From Actinomyces trachealis (GTDB taxonomy: Bacteria > Actinomycetota > Actinomycetes > Actinomycetales > Actinomycetaceae): 64,000 bases of DNA. The position numbers and the translations under genes were made by a program. Where the stretch lies: contig NZ_CP065027.1 of assembly GCF_015711475.1 (NCBI RefSeq), positions 248,001 through 312,000 of the forward strand. The letters are read 5' to 3'. Shown here in pieces: positions 26,735 through 35,155 of this stretch (positions within the stretch are counted from its first letter, which is position 1; every line of letters begins with the position of its first letter). The notes under the pieces are model-generated. The model was not told the DNA's origin. It ran no database searches and saw only the letters and a program-made list of their open reading frames with translations.

Positions 26735-27613
26735 ATGCTTGCCATGAACAACGACGCCGCAGCCGCACCCGGGGTCGCACAGGTCCCGACCCTCGCGCAG
26801 TTCGGCTTTCCGGTGGCCTTGGTGGTTACCAGCGGCGGCCGCACCATCCTGTCTGCGGGGCGTGTGACGGAGGTCTTTCCTTTTGCCTCAGTGACCAAAC
26901 CGATCGTGGCGTGGTCGGCGTTGGTGGCGGTGGAACGTGGGCTGCTGCGCTTGGATGACCCGGTCGGGGGGCCGTCGTCGCCGCTTGGGGAAGCGACTGT
27001 CCGCCATCTGCTGGCCCATGCCTCCGGCCTGGCCTTTGACGGTCCGGCCCCGGACGGCACCGAGCTGCTGCGGGCGGTGCCGGGGGTGCGGCGGATCTAC
27101 TCCAACCGCGGCATAGAGGTGCTGGGGGAGCGGCTGGAAGCGGCGACGGCGACGCCCCTAGAAGCCTGGGTGGAGCAGACCGTGCTGGAGCCCCTGGGCA
27201 TGGCGAGTGTGATGGTGCCTGGTTCCCCAGCGCACTCCGGTGAGGGCAATGCGGAGGATCTGGCGCGATTCGCCCAGGAGCTGGCGGCGCCGACGCTGGT
27301 GTCTGCGGCCCTGGCGCGCGAGGCCTGCCAGGTGGTCTTCCCGGAGCTGGACGGTGTGGTGCCCGGCTACGGGATGCACAGACCGAACGACTTTGGGCTG
27401 GGTGTGGAGGTGCGAGGCAGTAAGCACCCGCACTGGACCGGCAGCGGCAATAGCCCGCAGACTTTCGGGCACTTTGGGCAGGCGGGGTCCTTCCTGTGGG
27501 TGGACCCGGTGGCTGGTCGGCAGGCCGTGTTCCTGGGGGCACAGCCGTTTGCGGAGGTGCACCGGCGTCTGTGGCCTGCGCTCAACGACGAGGTGTTGGC
27601 TTTAGCGGGCTGA
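26735..27613 (+). CDS. Beta-lactamase-like serine hydrolase
   Basis: A serine hydrolase of the class C beta-lactamase/penicillin-binding fold, 292 residues. The catalytic tetrad 'SVTK' (Ser52, Lys55) and the second motif Tyr122-Ser-Asn are clear. A C-terminal 'HFGQAGSFLW' holds the HxG-like third motif. There is no signal peptide, so it is probably cytoplasmic and an esterase or peptidase rather than a true beta-lactamase. The start lies 1 base after the nitroreductase stop, suggesting coupling. The 3' end overlaps the convergent exonuclease III gene by 12 bases. Confidence 0.85.
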   Translation: MLAMNNDAAAAPGVAQVPTLAQFGFPVALVVTSGGRTILSAGRVTEVFPFASVTKPIVAWSALVAVERGLLRLDDPVGGPSSPLGEATVRHLLAHASGLAFDGPAPDGTELLRAVPGVRRIYSNRGIEVLGERLEAATATPLEAWVEQTVLEPLGMASVMVPGSPAHSGEGNAEDLARFAQELAAPTLVSAALAREACQVVFPELDGVVPGYGMHRPNDFGLGVEVRGSKHPHWTGSGNSPQTFGHFGQAGSFLWVDPVAGRQAVFLGAQPFAEVHRRLWPALNDEVLALAG

Positions 27614-28432
27614 GGCGCAGGGGCAGTCGATGGTGACGATCACAGGGGCGTGGTCTGAAGCGCCCTTTCCTTTGCGTTCAAAGCGGTCGATCGCGGCGGT
27701 GCTGATCCGCGCGGCCAGGGTCGGTGAGGCTTGCACGAAGTCGATCCGCATGCCCTCGTTACGCGGGAACCGTAGCTTTTGGTAGTCCCAGTAGGTGTAG
27801 CCGTCCACGAGTTCCCGGGTGACCTCGCGCATGCCTACCTGCTCGAAAGCCGCGAAGGCGGCGCGCTCGGGGGCTGACACGTGCGTGGCTCCGGCAAAGG
27901 CCTCCATGTCCCACACGTCCTCGTCCAGCGGGGCAACGTTCCAGTCTCCCACCAGGGCCAGCGCCAGCTCGGGCTTGGTGGCGAGCCACTGCCCGGTGGC
28001 CTGCCGCAGCGCCTCCAGCCACTCCAGTTTGTAGGTGTAGTGCGGGTGGTTTAGTTCGCGGCCGTTGGGTACGTACAGGCTCCACAGCCGCACTGGCTCG
28101 CCGTCACCTTTGGTGCCCACGGTTGTTCCTAGCGCTCGCGCCTCGACGACGGCGTCGGCCTGCGGCGACTTGGCCCAGGTGGGCTGCCCCGGGAAGCTGG
28201 TGGACACCTCTTCCAAGCCCACGCGGGAGGCGATAGCCACCCCGTTCCACTGGTCCAGGCCGTGCACCGCCAGCTCGTAGCCAGCGGCCTCCAGTGCCTG
28301 GCGCGGGAACTGCTCAGGTTTGCACTTGATCTCTTGCATGGCCAGGACGTCAACGTTCTCCCGCTCCAGAAAGGCAGCAACGCGGTCTATGCGGGTGCGG
28401 ATCGAGTTCACGTTCCAGGTGGCCAGGCGCAT
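27602..28432 (-). CDS. xth: Exodeoxyribonuclease III
   Basis: An AP endonuclease/3'-exonuclease of base excision repair, 276 residues. The N-terminus 'MRLATWNVNSIRTRIDRVAA' carries the catalytic Asn, and 'VLAMQEIKCKPEQFP' the metal-binding Glu. Also present are 'VPNGRELNHPHYTYKLEWL', 'LVGDWNVAP' (Asp-Asn pair) and the closing 'DRFERKGKGASDHAPV' (SDHAP motif). All key parts of the EEP fold are present and the length is normal. It is convergent with the serine hydrolase and divergent from the sugar ABC operon. Confidence 0.96.
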   Translation of the reverse strand: MRLATWNVNSIRTRIDRVAAFLERENVDVLAMQEIKCKPEQFPRQALEAAGYELAVHGLDQWNGVAIASRVGLEEVSTSFPGQPTWAKSPQADAVVEARALGTTVGTKGDGEPVRLWSLYVPNGRELNHPHYTYKLEWLEALRQATGQWLATKPELALALVGDWNVAPLDEDVWDMEAFAGATHVSAPERAAFAAFEQVGMREVTRELVDGYTYWDYQKLRFPRNEGMRIDFVQASPTLAARISTAAIDRFERKGKGASDHAPVIVTIDCPCASAR

Positions 28433-28534
28433 GCATGCAGCCTACCGGCTCGCCAAGTATGCAGAATGTGCAGAGCTGTGCCAGGTAGTGGACTCAGGCT
28501 GCGCGAAGTTGATTGGATCGAAGATTGAAACTGG

Positions 28535-28563
28535 TTGACGAGGTCTGGACGACCCCTTAAACT
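28535..28563 (+). promoter_or_regulatory. Promoter of first sugar ABC operon
   Basis: TTGACG and TAAACT are separated by exactly 17 bases, the best sigma-70-type match in the window, giving a leader of about 75 bases before the lipoprotein gene. Between promoter and gene a short inverted repeat ATTGC/GCAAT occurs. No clear LacI-type operator is seen. Confidence 0.6.
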
Positions 28564-28646
28564 TTGAGTGGAGTCAATTGCTTACCCCGGCAATCGATCA
28601 GGACCGAGCAGCGGAGCTCGGCTCAAGGACTCATCAGGAGAGATTC

Positions 28647-30020
28647 ATGAAGACCACACTTTCTGTCACTCGCCGCCAGGTTCTCGCTGGAGGTGTCGCC
28701 ACCGCGACCGTCGCCACGCTCGCCGCCTGCGGCAGCTCCAAGACCACCGACGTTAAGACCGCCAAGCCTTCTGCTGGCGCCGCTTCCAGCGCCCCCGCCG
28801 CTGACGGTGACGTCGTCACCCTCAAGTACTGGCACCGCCTGCCTGACGGCGAGGGCATGACCAAGGTTGCCGACATCGTTGCCAAGTGGAACAAGGACAA
28901 CCCCAAGATCCAGGTTGAGGCCACCAAGTTCGATGGCAAGGCTGACGAGTCCTACGCCAAGATCGCCCAGGCTGTGAAGACCGGCGAAGCTCCCGACCTC
29001 GCCCAGGTCAACCTCGGCCACGTCGCCTCCCAGTTCATCGCTGGCAACCTGGAGGATGTCGCCAAGGAGATCAAGGAAGGTGGCTACGCCGCCCACTTCG
29101 CTGCTGGCCTCATGAGCCAGTGCACGCTCGGCGAGGTCGTCGTTGGCCTCCCGCAGGACTCCGGCCCGCTCGTCTACGTCTACGACAAAGCCGCCTTCGA
29201 CGCCCTGGGCATTACCGTCCCCACCACCTGGGACGAGCTCAAGACGGCTGCTGCCACCGCTAAGGAGCAGGGCAAGTACATCATGACCTGGCAGGGTGAC
29301 GAGGCTGGCAACATGCTGCCCGGCCTGGCCGCCGCCGCCGGAGCCACCTGGTTCTCCGTTGAGAACGGAGACTCCTGGAAGGTCAACATCGACTCTCCGG
29401 AGACTGCCAAGGTCTCCACCATCCTGCAGGGCCTGATCGATGAGGGACTGTGCCTGTTGCTCTCCGATGGCCGCTGGGGCAAGGAGTGGGGCGCCAAGCT
29501 CACCGACGGCACCATCATCGGTACCGTCGCCGCCGGTTGGGAGCCCGCCTTCATGCTGGGTGACCTCAAGAAGGAAGAGACCCAGTGGCAGGTCGCCAAG
29601 CTCCCCAAGTTCGGCGACCAAGACATGACCGGCCCCGACGGCGGTTCCGCCGTCTGCGTCATCAAGGGCTGCAAGCACAAGGCTGAGGCCGTCAAGTTCC
29701 TCGACTGGTTCAACACCCAGGTTCCGGACCTCGTCAGCCAGGGTCTGGTGGTGGCCACCACTACCGGCAAGCCCGCCACCCCCGACGCCATGAAGAAGCT
29801 GTGGGGCGGCCAGGATGTCTACTCCTTCCTCGCTGAGGCCAACGCCACCATGAACCCCAACTTCCCCTTCTCCCCGACGTGGGCCTCCACCTCGGACAAG
29901 ATGAAGGAGGCAGGCGGCCAGGTAACCACTGGCGCGGGCAAGGTTGCCGACGTCTTCACCGCGGGCCAGACCGAGGCCGTCGACTCGCTCAAGAAGGCTG
30001 GACTCAAGGTCGTGGAGTGA
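28647..30020 (+). CDS. Sugar ABC transporter substrate-binding lipoprotein (1)
   Basis: The extracellular receptor of a carbohydrate importer, 457 residues. ATG 28647 follows AGGAG. The first residues include a twin-arginine-like RRQ, a hydrophobic run and the lipobox LAAC, so the mature protein is lipid-anchored at the Cys. Family 1 solute-binding features include 'LKYWHRLPDGEGMTKVADIV' and 'LPQDSGPLVYVYDKAAFDAL', the hinge/ligand-pocket segment. Trp/Tyr-rich stretches suit sugar stacking. A hairpin and two permease genes follow, and there is no ATPase gene. The sugar is not identifiable. Location downstream of the glycosidases suggests glycan-derived sugars, which is inference. Confidence 0.93.
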   Translation: MKTTLSVTRRQVLAGGVATATVATLAACGSSKTTDVKTAKPSAGAASSAPAADGDVVTLKYWHRLPDGEGMTKVADIVAKWNKDNPKIQVEATKFDGKADESYAKIAQAVKTGEAPDLAQVNLGHVASQFIAGNLEDVAKEIKEGGYAAHFAAGLMSQCTLGEVVVGLPQDSGPLVYVYDKAAFDALGITVPTTWDELKTAAATAKEQGKYIMTWQGDEAGNMLPGLAAAAGATWFSVENGDSWKVNIDSPETAKVSTILQGLIDEGLCLLLSDGRWGKEWGAKLTDGTIIGTVAAGWEPAFMLGDLKKEETQWQVAKLPKFGDQDMTGPDGGSAVCVIKGCKHKAEAVKFLDWFNTQVPDLVSQGLVVATTTGKPATPDAMKKLWGGQDVYSFLAEANATMNPNFPFSPTWASTSDKMKEAGGQVTTGAGKVADVFTAGQTEAVDSLKKAGLKVVE

Positions 30021-30059
30021 CCCTCCACCTGCAGCTCACTCAGTGAGCCGCTGATTGTT

Positions 30060-30092
30060 CGGTGGGTGGTGCCTTTACTGCACCACCCACCG
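30060..30092 (+). terminator. Intra-operon hairpin after binding protein 1
   Basis: GGTGGGTGGTGC pairs with GCACCACCCACC (13-base stem counting an outer C-G pair, 7-base loop), 40 bases after the lipoprotein gene and 124 bases before the first permease. Such a structure usually gives more binding protein than permease by partial termination or by protecting the upstream mRNA. Confidence 0.7.
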
Positions 30093-30215
30093 GAGCTCCT
30101 TTTCCGGTCGCGCCGCAATGTGCTGACCAAACCCGCCACGCAACGTGGCTGTAGTCCTCTCGCCCCAACGCGGCGCCTCTCCACGGCACTACTCCTCTGA
30201 GCAAGGACCCAACGC

Positions 30216-31187
30216 ATGATCAGAAAGACGGCGCAACCATCAGAGGCTGCCAGCCTCGCGGAGCCATACACGCCAACCGAGGCGAACCTGCGTGCCATGC
30301 GTGCCCGCCGACGCCGCAACAGCCTGTTCGGCTGGACCTTCGCGGCCCCCTTCATGCTGTTTTTCGCCGCAACCTTCCTTGTGCCGATCATCGTTTCTAT
30401 TCAGCAGTCCTTCTACCAGTCGAAAATCTCCGGAGGCGGCCCCTACGGCGGGGGCGAGCGAGTCACCAGCTTCGTGGGCCTAGAGAACTACGTCGAGGTG
30501 GTTAAGAACTCCACCTTCTGGACCGGTATCGGCCGCGTGGTTCTGTACGCAGCCTTCCAGATCCCCGTCATGATCGGCGCCGCACTAGTCCTGGCGCTGA
30601 TCCTGGACTCTTATCTGGTCAAGCGGGTCACCGTCTTCCGTCTCGGCTTCTTCCTGCCCTACGCCATCCCTGGCGTCGTGGCCGCGATGGTTTGGCTCTA
30701 CATCTACAGTCCGCAACTCTTCCCCCTGTCTGACCTGCTAGGTGTCAACTTCTTCTCCAAGAACACGATCTTGGCCTCTATGGCCAATATGACCACCTGG
30801 ACTTTCACCGGCTACAACATGCTGGTTTTCCTAGCCGCCTTGCAGGCCATCCCGCAGGAACTCTATGAGGCCGCTCGGCTCGATGGCGCCTCTGGTTTCC
30901 AGGTGGCCACCAAGATCAAGATCCCAATGGTCTCCGGTGCGGCCCTACTGACTGTACTGCTGTCCATCATCGGCACCATCCAGCTTTTCAACGAGCCAAC
31001 GGTCATGGCTTCCGGCCAAGCCTGGATGGGTAACTCCTATACGCCCATGATGATGGCCTACAACACCATGGTGAGTTCACCAGGAGATCAGCACATGGCC
31101 TCCGCCATCTCTATAGTCATGGCTCTGATCGCCGGCCTGCTAGCCACGGTCTACGGCCTCGTCCAGCTCAAGCTCAACAAGAAGTGA
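30216..31187 (+). CDS. Sugar ABC transporter permease, MalF-type (1)
   Basis: A 323-residue inner-membrane permease with six predicted helices after a ~45-residue cytoplasmic start. The loop 'LYEAARLDGASGFQVATKIK' is the EAA motif contacting the ATPase. It is the first of two permeases downstream of the binding protein. Its stop overlaps a possible GTG of the next gene, but the real next start lies 11 bases later. No ATPase gene follows, so a shared MsmK-type ATPase elsewhere in the genome is expected. Confidence 0.93.
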   Translation: MIRKTAQPSEAASLAEPYTPTEANLRAMRARRRRNSLFGWTFAAPFMLFFAATFLVPIIVSIQQSFYQSKISGGGPYGGGERVTSFVGLENYVEVVKNSTFWTGIGRVVLYAAFQIPVMIGAALVLALILDSYLVKRVTVFRLGFFLPYAIPGVVAAMVWLYIYSPQLFPLSDLLGVNFFSKNTILASMANMTTWTFTGYNMLVFLAALQAIPQELYEAARLDGASGFQVATKIKIPMVSGAALLTVLLSIIGTIQLFNEPTVMASGQAWMGNSYTPMMMAYNTMVSSPGDQHMASAISIVMALIAGLLATVYGLVQLKLNKK

Positions 31188-31198
31188 GGGGACCGGAA

Positions 31199-32143
31199 AT
31201 GAGCGCCGCAACTGTATCCACCGCCAACACCCGGCCTGGTCGCAAGGTGGCCAAGCTGCCCGATGGCCGTGAGTATTACCCCTCCAAATCGGACCACGCC
31301 CAGTCCCTGGAGCCCTCAACCCTGGCGAAGGTCATTACCCATGTAGTGCTGATAATGGTACTGCTGTACTTCATTGTGCCGATCTACTGGGTAGTGGTCT
31401 CCTCCACCAAGTCCAATGGCGACCTGGCCAATACCAACGGCTTCTGGTTCGCCGAGGACTCGATCGCCACCAACTACAGGTCCCTCATGGAGTGGACCGG
31501 CGGCCAGTTCTGGCGCTGGGTGGCTAACTCCGTCTTTTACTCGACGGCGGCCGGTGTGGTGGGCACCCTCATCTCTGTGATGGCTGGCTACGGCATGAGC
31601 AAGTTCAAGTTTCGTGGCTCCAACGTCCTGCAGGGCGCCGTGATGGTGGGGCTGCTGCTGCCCATCTCTTTGCTGACCATCCCGCTGTATATCGTCATGC
31701 ACTCTCTGGGACTGACGGACACTATCTGGTCCATCATCATCCCGTCCTGTGTGAGTCCCTTCGGTGTGTTCCTGGGCCGCATGTACGCGGCGGCCTCCGT
31801 GCCTGACGAGCTGCTGGAGGCTGCCCGGATCGACGGTGCTGGTGAGTTCCGTATCTTCTTCACTATGGTGATGCGCCTGCTGGCCCCTGCGATGGTGACG
31901 ATTTTCTTGTTCATCTTTGTGGCGACCTGGAACAACTTCCTGCTGCCGCTGATGATGGTGACGAACAACGTGCAGCTTAAGCCTGTCACCCTGGGTCTGT
32001 ACGGCATGATGACCTACTTCAACCCAGTGTACGGCGCAGTGCTGCAAGGTGCGCTCTTCGGGGTGCTGCCGCTGATCGTCCTGTTCCTGATGCTGCAACG
32101 CTTCTGGCAGGCTGGTCTGGCTGCGGGCGCGGTCAAGGGCTGA
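31199..32143 (+). CDS. Sugar ABC transporter permease, MalG-type (1)
   Basis: The second permease subunit, 314 residues, with six helices and the EAA loop 'LLEAARIDGAGEFRIFFTMV' followed by MRLLAPAM. The C-terminus 'AGLAAGAVKG' is the ending typical of this subunit. ATG 31199 is chosen over a GTG at 31184 because GAGGGG lies 8 bases before it. It pairs with the MalF-type subunit to form the channel. The operon appears to end here, with a hairpin 19 bases downstream. Confidence 0.93.
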   Translation: MSAATVSTANTRPGRKVAKLPDGREYYPSKSDHAQSLEPSTLAKVITHVVLIMVLLYFIVPIYWVVVSSTKSNGDLANTNGFWFAEDSIATNYRSLMEWTGGQFWRWVANSVFYSTAAGVVGTLISVMAGYGMSKFKFRGSNVLQGAVMVGLLLPISLLTIPLYIVMHSLGLTDTIWSIIIPSCVSPFGVFLGRMYAAASVPDELLEAARIDGAGEFRIFFTMVMRLLAPAMVTIFLFIFVATWNNFLLPLMMVTNNVQLKPVTLGLYGMMTYFNPVYGAVLQGALFGVLPLIVLFLMLQRFWQAGLAAGAVKG

Positions 32144-32161
32144 GGTGCCGCACAGCCTCCA

Positions 32162-32199
32162 GGGACGCCTTCGGTGATGCATGAGCACCGACGCGTCCC
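32162..32199 (+). terminator. Terminator of first sugar ABC operon
   Basis: GGGACGC pairs with GCGTCCC, and inside it TCGGTG pairs with CACCGA. TCTTTTC follows shortly after. It lies 19 bases after the MalG-type gene and 40 bases before the SDR gene. Confidence 0.6.
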
Positions 32200-32238
32200 G
32201 GCGTCTTTTCGACTTATGGGGGCCGTTAGTCTTGGTTC

Positions 32239-33090
32239 ATGGGTACAGCTTTGATTACCGGAGCAAGCGCGGGACTTGGTGAGGAGTTTGCCTGGCATCT
32301 CGCCACAGCCGGGCATGATCTGGTCCTGGTGGCTCGCAACGAGCAGCGCCTGAACACCCTGGCCGCAGAGATGAGCCAGGCCGCAGGAGTGGGCGTTCAG
32401 GTGCTTGCGGCGGATCTTTCCACCCCCGAGGGCCTGGAGCGGGTGACTGAGAGGCTGCGCACGGGCACCGCGCTGGGGGAGCGGGACCAGCTTGCTTCCG
32501 GCGGCGCTCCCTGCGAGACCGTGCCTCACACGGCTGAGGACGTGGCGGGCCGCTGCGTGGACCTGCTGGTGAACAACGCGGGCTTCGCCGTTGGCCAGGC
32601 TTTTGTTGGTGGAGATCTGGAGCAGGAACTGCGTGCCTTGGAGGTGATGGTGCGCGCCGTGCTGGTGTTGACCCACGCGGCGGTGCCGGGGATGGTTGAG
32701 CGCGGGCATGGTGCGGTCCTGAACGTCTCCTCCATGGTCGCCCTGACCGCCATGGGTACCTACGCCGCCCACAAGGCCTGGGTGCGCACTTTCACTGAGG
32801 CTCTGGCTTCAGAGCTGCACGGTACCGGCGTCACCGCCACTTCCGTGCATCCGGGGCTCACTCGCACCGAGTTCCATGAGCGCGCAGGCATGTCGGAGGA
32901 GAACTGGCCTGACCTCGTATGGCTGGAGGCTGAGCAAGTTGTGGAGGAGGCGCTCGCCGCTGTGCGGCGGGGGCAGGTGCTGTGCACGCCTAGCCTGCGC
33001 TACCGCAGTGCTAATGCTGCCTTGCGGATGGCGCCGCGCTGGATAGTGCGCCGGGTGTCCGGGCACGGCTCCCAACGCACACAGTACTGA
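32239..33090 (+). CDS. Short-chain dehydrogenase/reductase
   Basis: A classical SDR oxidoreductase, 283 residues. The dinucleotide loop 'TALITGASAGLGEEFA' lies at residues 3-18, 'LLVNNAGFAVGQ' is the central NNAG motif, Ser165 falls in 'LNVSSMVAL', and the catalytic Tyr175 and Lys179 sit in 'YAAHKAW'. About 30 residues between the second and fourth strands are longer than usual (rich in Gly, Ala and acidic residues), so substrate access may differ. NADP preference is suggested by 'LVARNEQRL'. The substrate cannot be named. It is a single gene after the ABC operon terminator, on the same strand as tpx. Confidence 0.9.
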   Translation: MGTALITGASAGLGEEFAWHLATAGHDLVLVARNEQRLNTLAAEMSQAAGVGVQVLAADLSTPEGLERVTERLRTGTALGERDQLASGGAPCETVPHTAEDVAGRCVDLLVNNAGFAVGQAFVGGDLEQELRALEVMVRAVLVLTHAAVPGMVERGHGAVLNVSSMVALTAMGTYAAHKAWVRTFTEALASELHGTGVTATSVHPGLTRTEFHERAGMSEENWPDLVWLEAEQVVEEALAAVRRGQVLCTPSLRYRSANAALRMAPRWIVRRVSGHGSQRTQY

Positions 33091-33163
33091 GGTGCGGGCA
33101 GGCACTGGGAGCCCACCGAATTGGCCTCTGGTGCGCCACTGATTCAGCCGTCATGATAGGCGC

Positions 33164-33661
33164 ATGGCTGAGATTCTTATTGATGGCGCTCCTGTCCACA
33201 CGCTAGGCAACCTTCCTGCAACTGGGAGTAAAGCCCCCGCCTTTGGGCTAGTGGGTGCGGATCTGGCGCCGGTCACCAGCCAGTCCCTGGCTGGCCGCCG
33301 CGTAGTGCTCAACATTTTCCCGTCTATCGACACCGGCGTCTGCGCCATGAGCGTGCGCGAGTTCAACGCGCGCGCCGCCGCGCTGGAGAACACCACGGTC
33401 TTGTGCGTCTCCATGGACCTGCCTTTCGCTGCCGCGCGGTTCTGCGGCGCGGAGGGGCTTGACGGCGTGGTGGTGGCTTCCGCCTTCCGCTCCACCTTCG
33501 GTAAGGACTACGGCGTCATCATGACTGACGGCCCGCTGGAGGGGCTACTGTCCCGGTGCGTGGTGGTGCTGGACACCGACAGCACCGTCCTGTATCAGCA
33601 GCAGGTGGGGGATATCGTCCAGGAGCCAGATTACGAGGCTGCGGTGGCCGCACTGGCCTGA
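33164..33661 (+). CDS. tpx: Thiol peroxidase Tpx
   Basis: An atypical 2-Cys peroxiredoxin that reduces peroxides using thioredoxin. 'DTGVCAMSVREFN' carries the peroxidatic Cys60 with the Thr and Arg partners, and Cys94 in 'ARFCGAEGL' is the resolving cysteine typical of the Tpx subfamily. At 165 residues the length is normal, and 'SAFRSTFGKDYGVIM' is the characteristic Tpx stretch. It is probably monocistronic. The 126-base gap to pyrE holds nothing clear. Confidence 0.96.
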   Translation: MAEILIDGAPVHTLGNLPATGSKAPAFGLVGADLAPVTSQSLAGRRVVLNIFPSIDTGVCAMSVREFNARAAALENTTVLCVSMDLPFAAARFCGAEGLDGVVVASAFRSTFGKDYGVIMTDGPLEGLLSRCVVVLDTDSTVLYQQQVGDIVQEPDYEAAVAALA

Positions 33662-33787
33662 GATTGAGGGCTTAATCGCGGGCATGGCGGCTGGGTGAGA
33701 GGCGGTCGCCACCATTCAGCATGGTTGCGGCCTAGACGGCAGCCTGGTGTTACAGCCACAGGTCAGGGCAGCCGCTAGCCTGGACTT

Positions 33788-34357
33788 GTGAGCGCCAACG
33801 ATTCCCCACGCGTCCGCCTAGCCGAGCTGGTTAATGAGCTGGTGGTGGTCCGCGGTCAGGTGACTCTTGCCTCCGGGCTAGAGTCCGATTTCTACGTGGA
33901 TATGCGGCGGGCCACCCTGCACCATGAGGCTGCCCCGCTGATCGGCCACGTCATGCTGGACCTGCTGGAGGAGGCGGGGCTGTGGCCGGAGGAGGTCACG
34001 GCCGTGGGAGGCCTGACCATGGGGGCGGACCCGGTGGCTACCGCCATGCTGCACGCGGCCGCCTCCCGGGGTCTGGATTTGGACGCTTTCGTGGTGCGTA
34101 AGGCCGCCAAGGACCACGGCATGAAGCGGCGCATCGAGGGGCCTGAGGTGGCTGGCCGCCAGGTGGTGGTCCTGGAGGATACCTCCACCACCGGGGGCTC
34201 GCCGCTGGAGGCGGTGGCGGCCCTGCGGGAGGCGGGCGCCCAGGTGCTGGCGGTGGCGGTGGTGGTGGACCGGGACACCGGCGCCCGGGAGCGCGTGGAA
34301 GCTGTTGGTCTGCCCTACTACGCCGCCCTGGGCCTGGGGGACCTGGGCCTGGGCTGA
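33788..34357 (+). CDS. pyrE: Orotate phosphoribosyltransferase
   Basis: Joins orotate to PRPP to make OMP in pyrimidine synthesis. The PRPP-binding loop 'VVVLEDTSTTGGSPLEAV' is clear, and the Lys-rich loop 'FVVRKAAKDHGMKRRIEG' carries the catalytic lysines. At 189 residues the length is normal. It starts with GTG 33788. The stop overlaps the ATG of the methyltransferase gene (TGATG), so the two are co-translated. No other pyrimidine gene is present in the window. Confidence 0.96.
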   Translation: MSANDSPRVRLAELVNELVVVRGQVTLASGLESDFYVDMRRATLHHEAAPLIGHVMLDLLEEAGLWPEEVTAVGGLTMGADPVATAMLHAAASRGLDLDAFVVRKAAKDHGMKRRIEGPEVAGRQVVVLEDTSTTGGSPLEAVAALREAGAQVLAVAVVVDRDTGARERVEAVGLPYYAALGLGDLGLG

Positions 34358-35061
34358 TGTTCGTTAGTGAGCTGGCGGGCGGGGCGGCGGGGGAGAGCGG
34401 CGGTGGCCCGCTTCCGCCGGAGGTGGACACCCCCGCTGACGTGCGGGAGGTCGGCGTCGGCCCCTGGCCGGGCGGAGAGGCCGCCTGGCCCACCGACCCC
34501 CGCTACGACCGTGAGTTACTACGCGACGGCGACCGGCGCAACGTCGTCGACCAGTACCGCTACTGGACGGTGGCGGCGATCCGTGCGGACCTGGCCGTCC
34601 GCGCACACCCGCTGCACATAGCCATCGAGAACGTCTCCCAGGACCTGAACATCGGCTCCATTGTGCGTAGCGCCAACGCCTTCAACGTGGCCGGGGTGCA
34701 TATCGTGGGTAGACGGCGCTGGAACAAGCGGGGGGCTATGGTCACCAACCGCTACCTGGACGTGCGTCACCACCCCGAGCCCGCTGGGCTGCTGGACTGG
34801 GCGCAGTTGGGCGGCTACGAGGTGGTGGCCATCGACAACGGGCCAGGTGCCGGGCTGCTGGAGCGCGCCGAGCTGCCGGAGCGCTGCCTGATGGTCTTCG
34901 GCTCCGAGGGGGCGGGGGTCAGCGCCGAACTGCTGGCCGGGGCCAGTCGGCTGCTGCGCATCGGCCAGTACGGCTCTACCCGCTCCATAAACGTCGCGGC
35001 GGCTGCCGCCGTCGCCATGCACACCTGGGTGCTGCGTCATGGTGGCGAGCCCAGTTCCTGA
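34357..35061 (+). CDS. TrmH-family (SpoU) RNA methyltransferase
   Basis: A SPOUT-class 2'-O-methyltransferase acting on tRNA or rRNA with S-adenosylmethionine. After a ~70-residue acidic, Gly-rich N-terminus the catalytic domain begins with 'ENVSQDLNIGSIVRSANAFN' (motif 1). It continues with 'LMVFGSEGAGVS' (motif 2) and 'RIGQYGSTRSINVAAAAAVA' (motif 3, the knot binding SAM). All three motifs are intact. The target base is not evident. It overlaps the pyrE stop by 1 base, and this pairing of pyrE with a SpoU gene is seen in other actinobacteria. Confidence 0.93.
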   Translation: MFVSELAGGAAGESGGGPLPPEVDTPADVREVGVGPWPGGEAAWPTDPRYDRELLRDGDRRNVVDQYRYWTVAAIRADLAVRAHPLHIAIENVSQDLNIGSIVRSANAFNVAGVHIVGRRRWNKRGAMVTNRYLDVRHHPEPAGLLDWAQLGGYEVVAIDNGPGAGLLERAELPERCLMVFGSEGAGVSAELLAGASRLLRIGQYGSTRSINVAAAAAVAMHTWVLRHGGEPSS

Positions 35062-35155
35062 AGGGCGGGACCATCAGCCGTGCTCACGCGGCGCGGAAAC
35101 GTGAAACAATCAGGCACGCATCACTGCAACTAAACCCACTACCAGGAGGCACCCA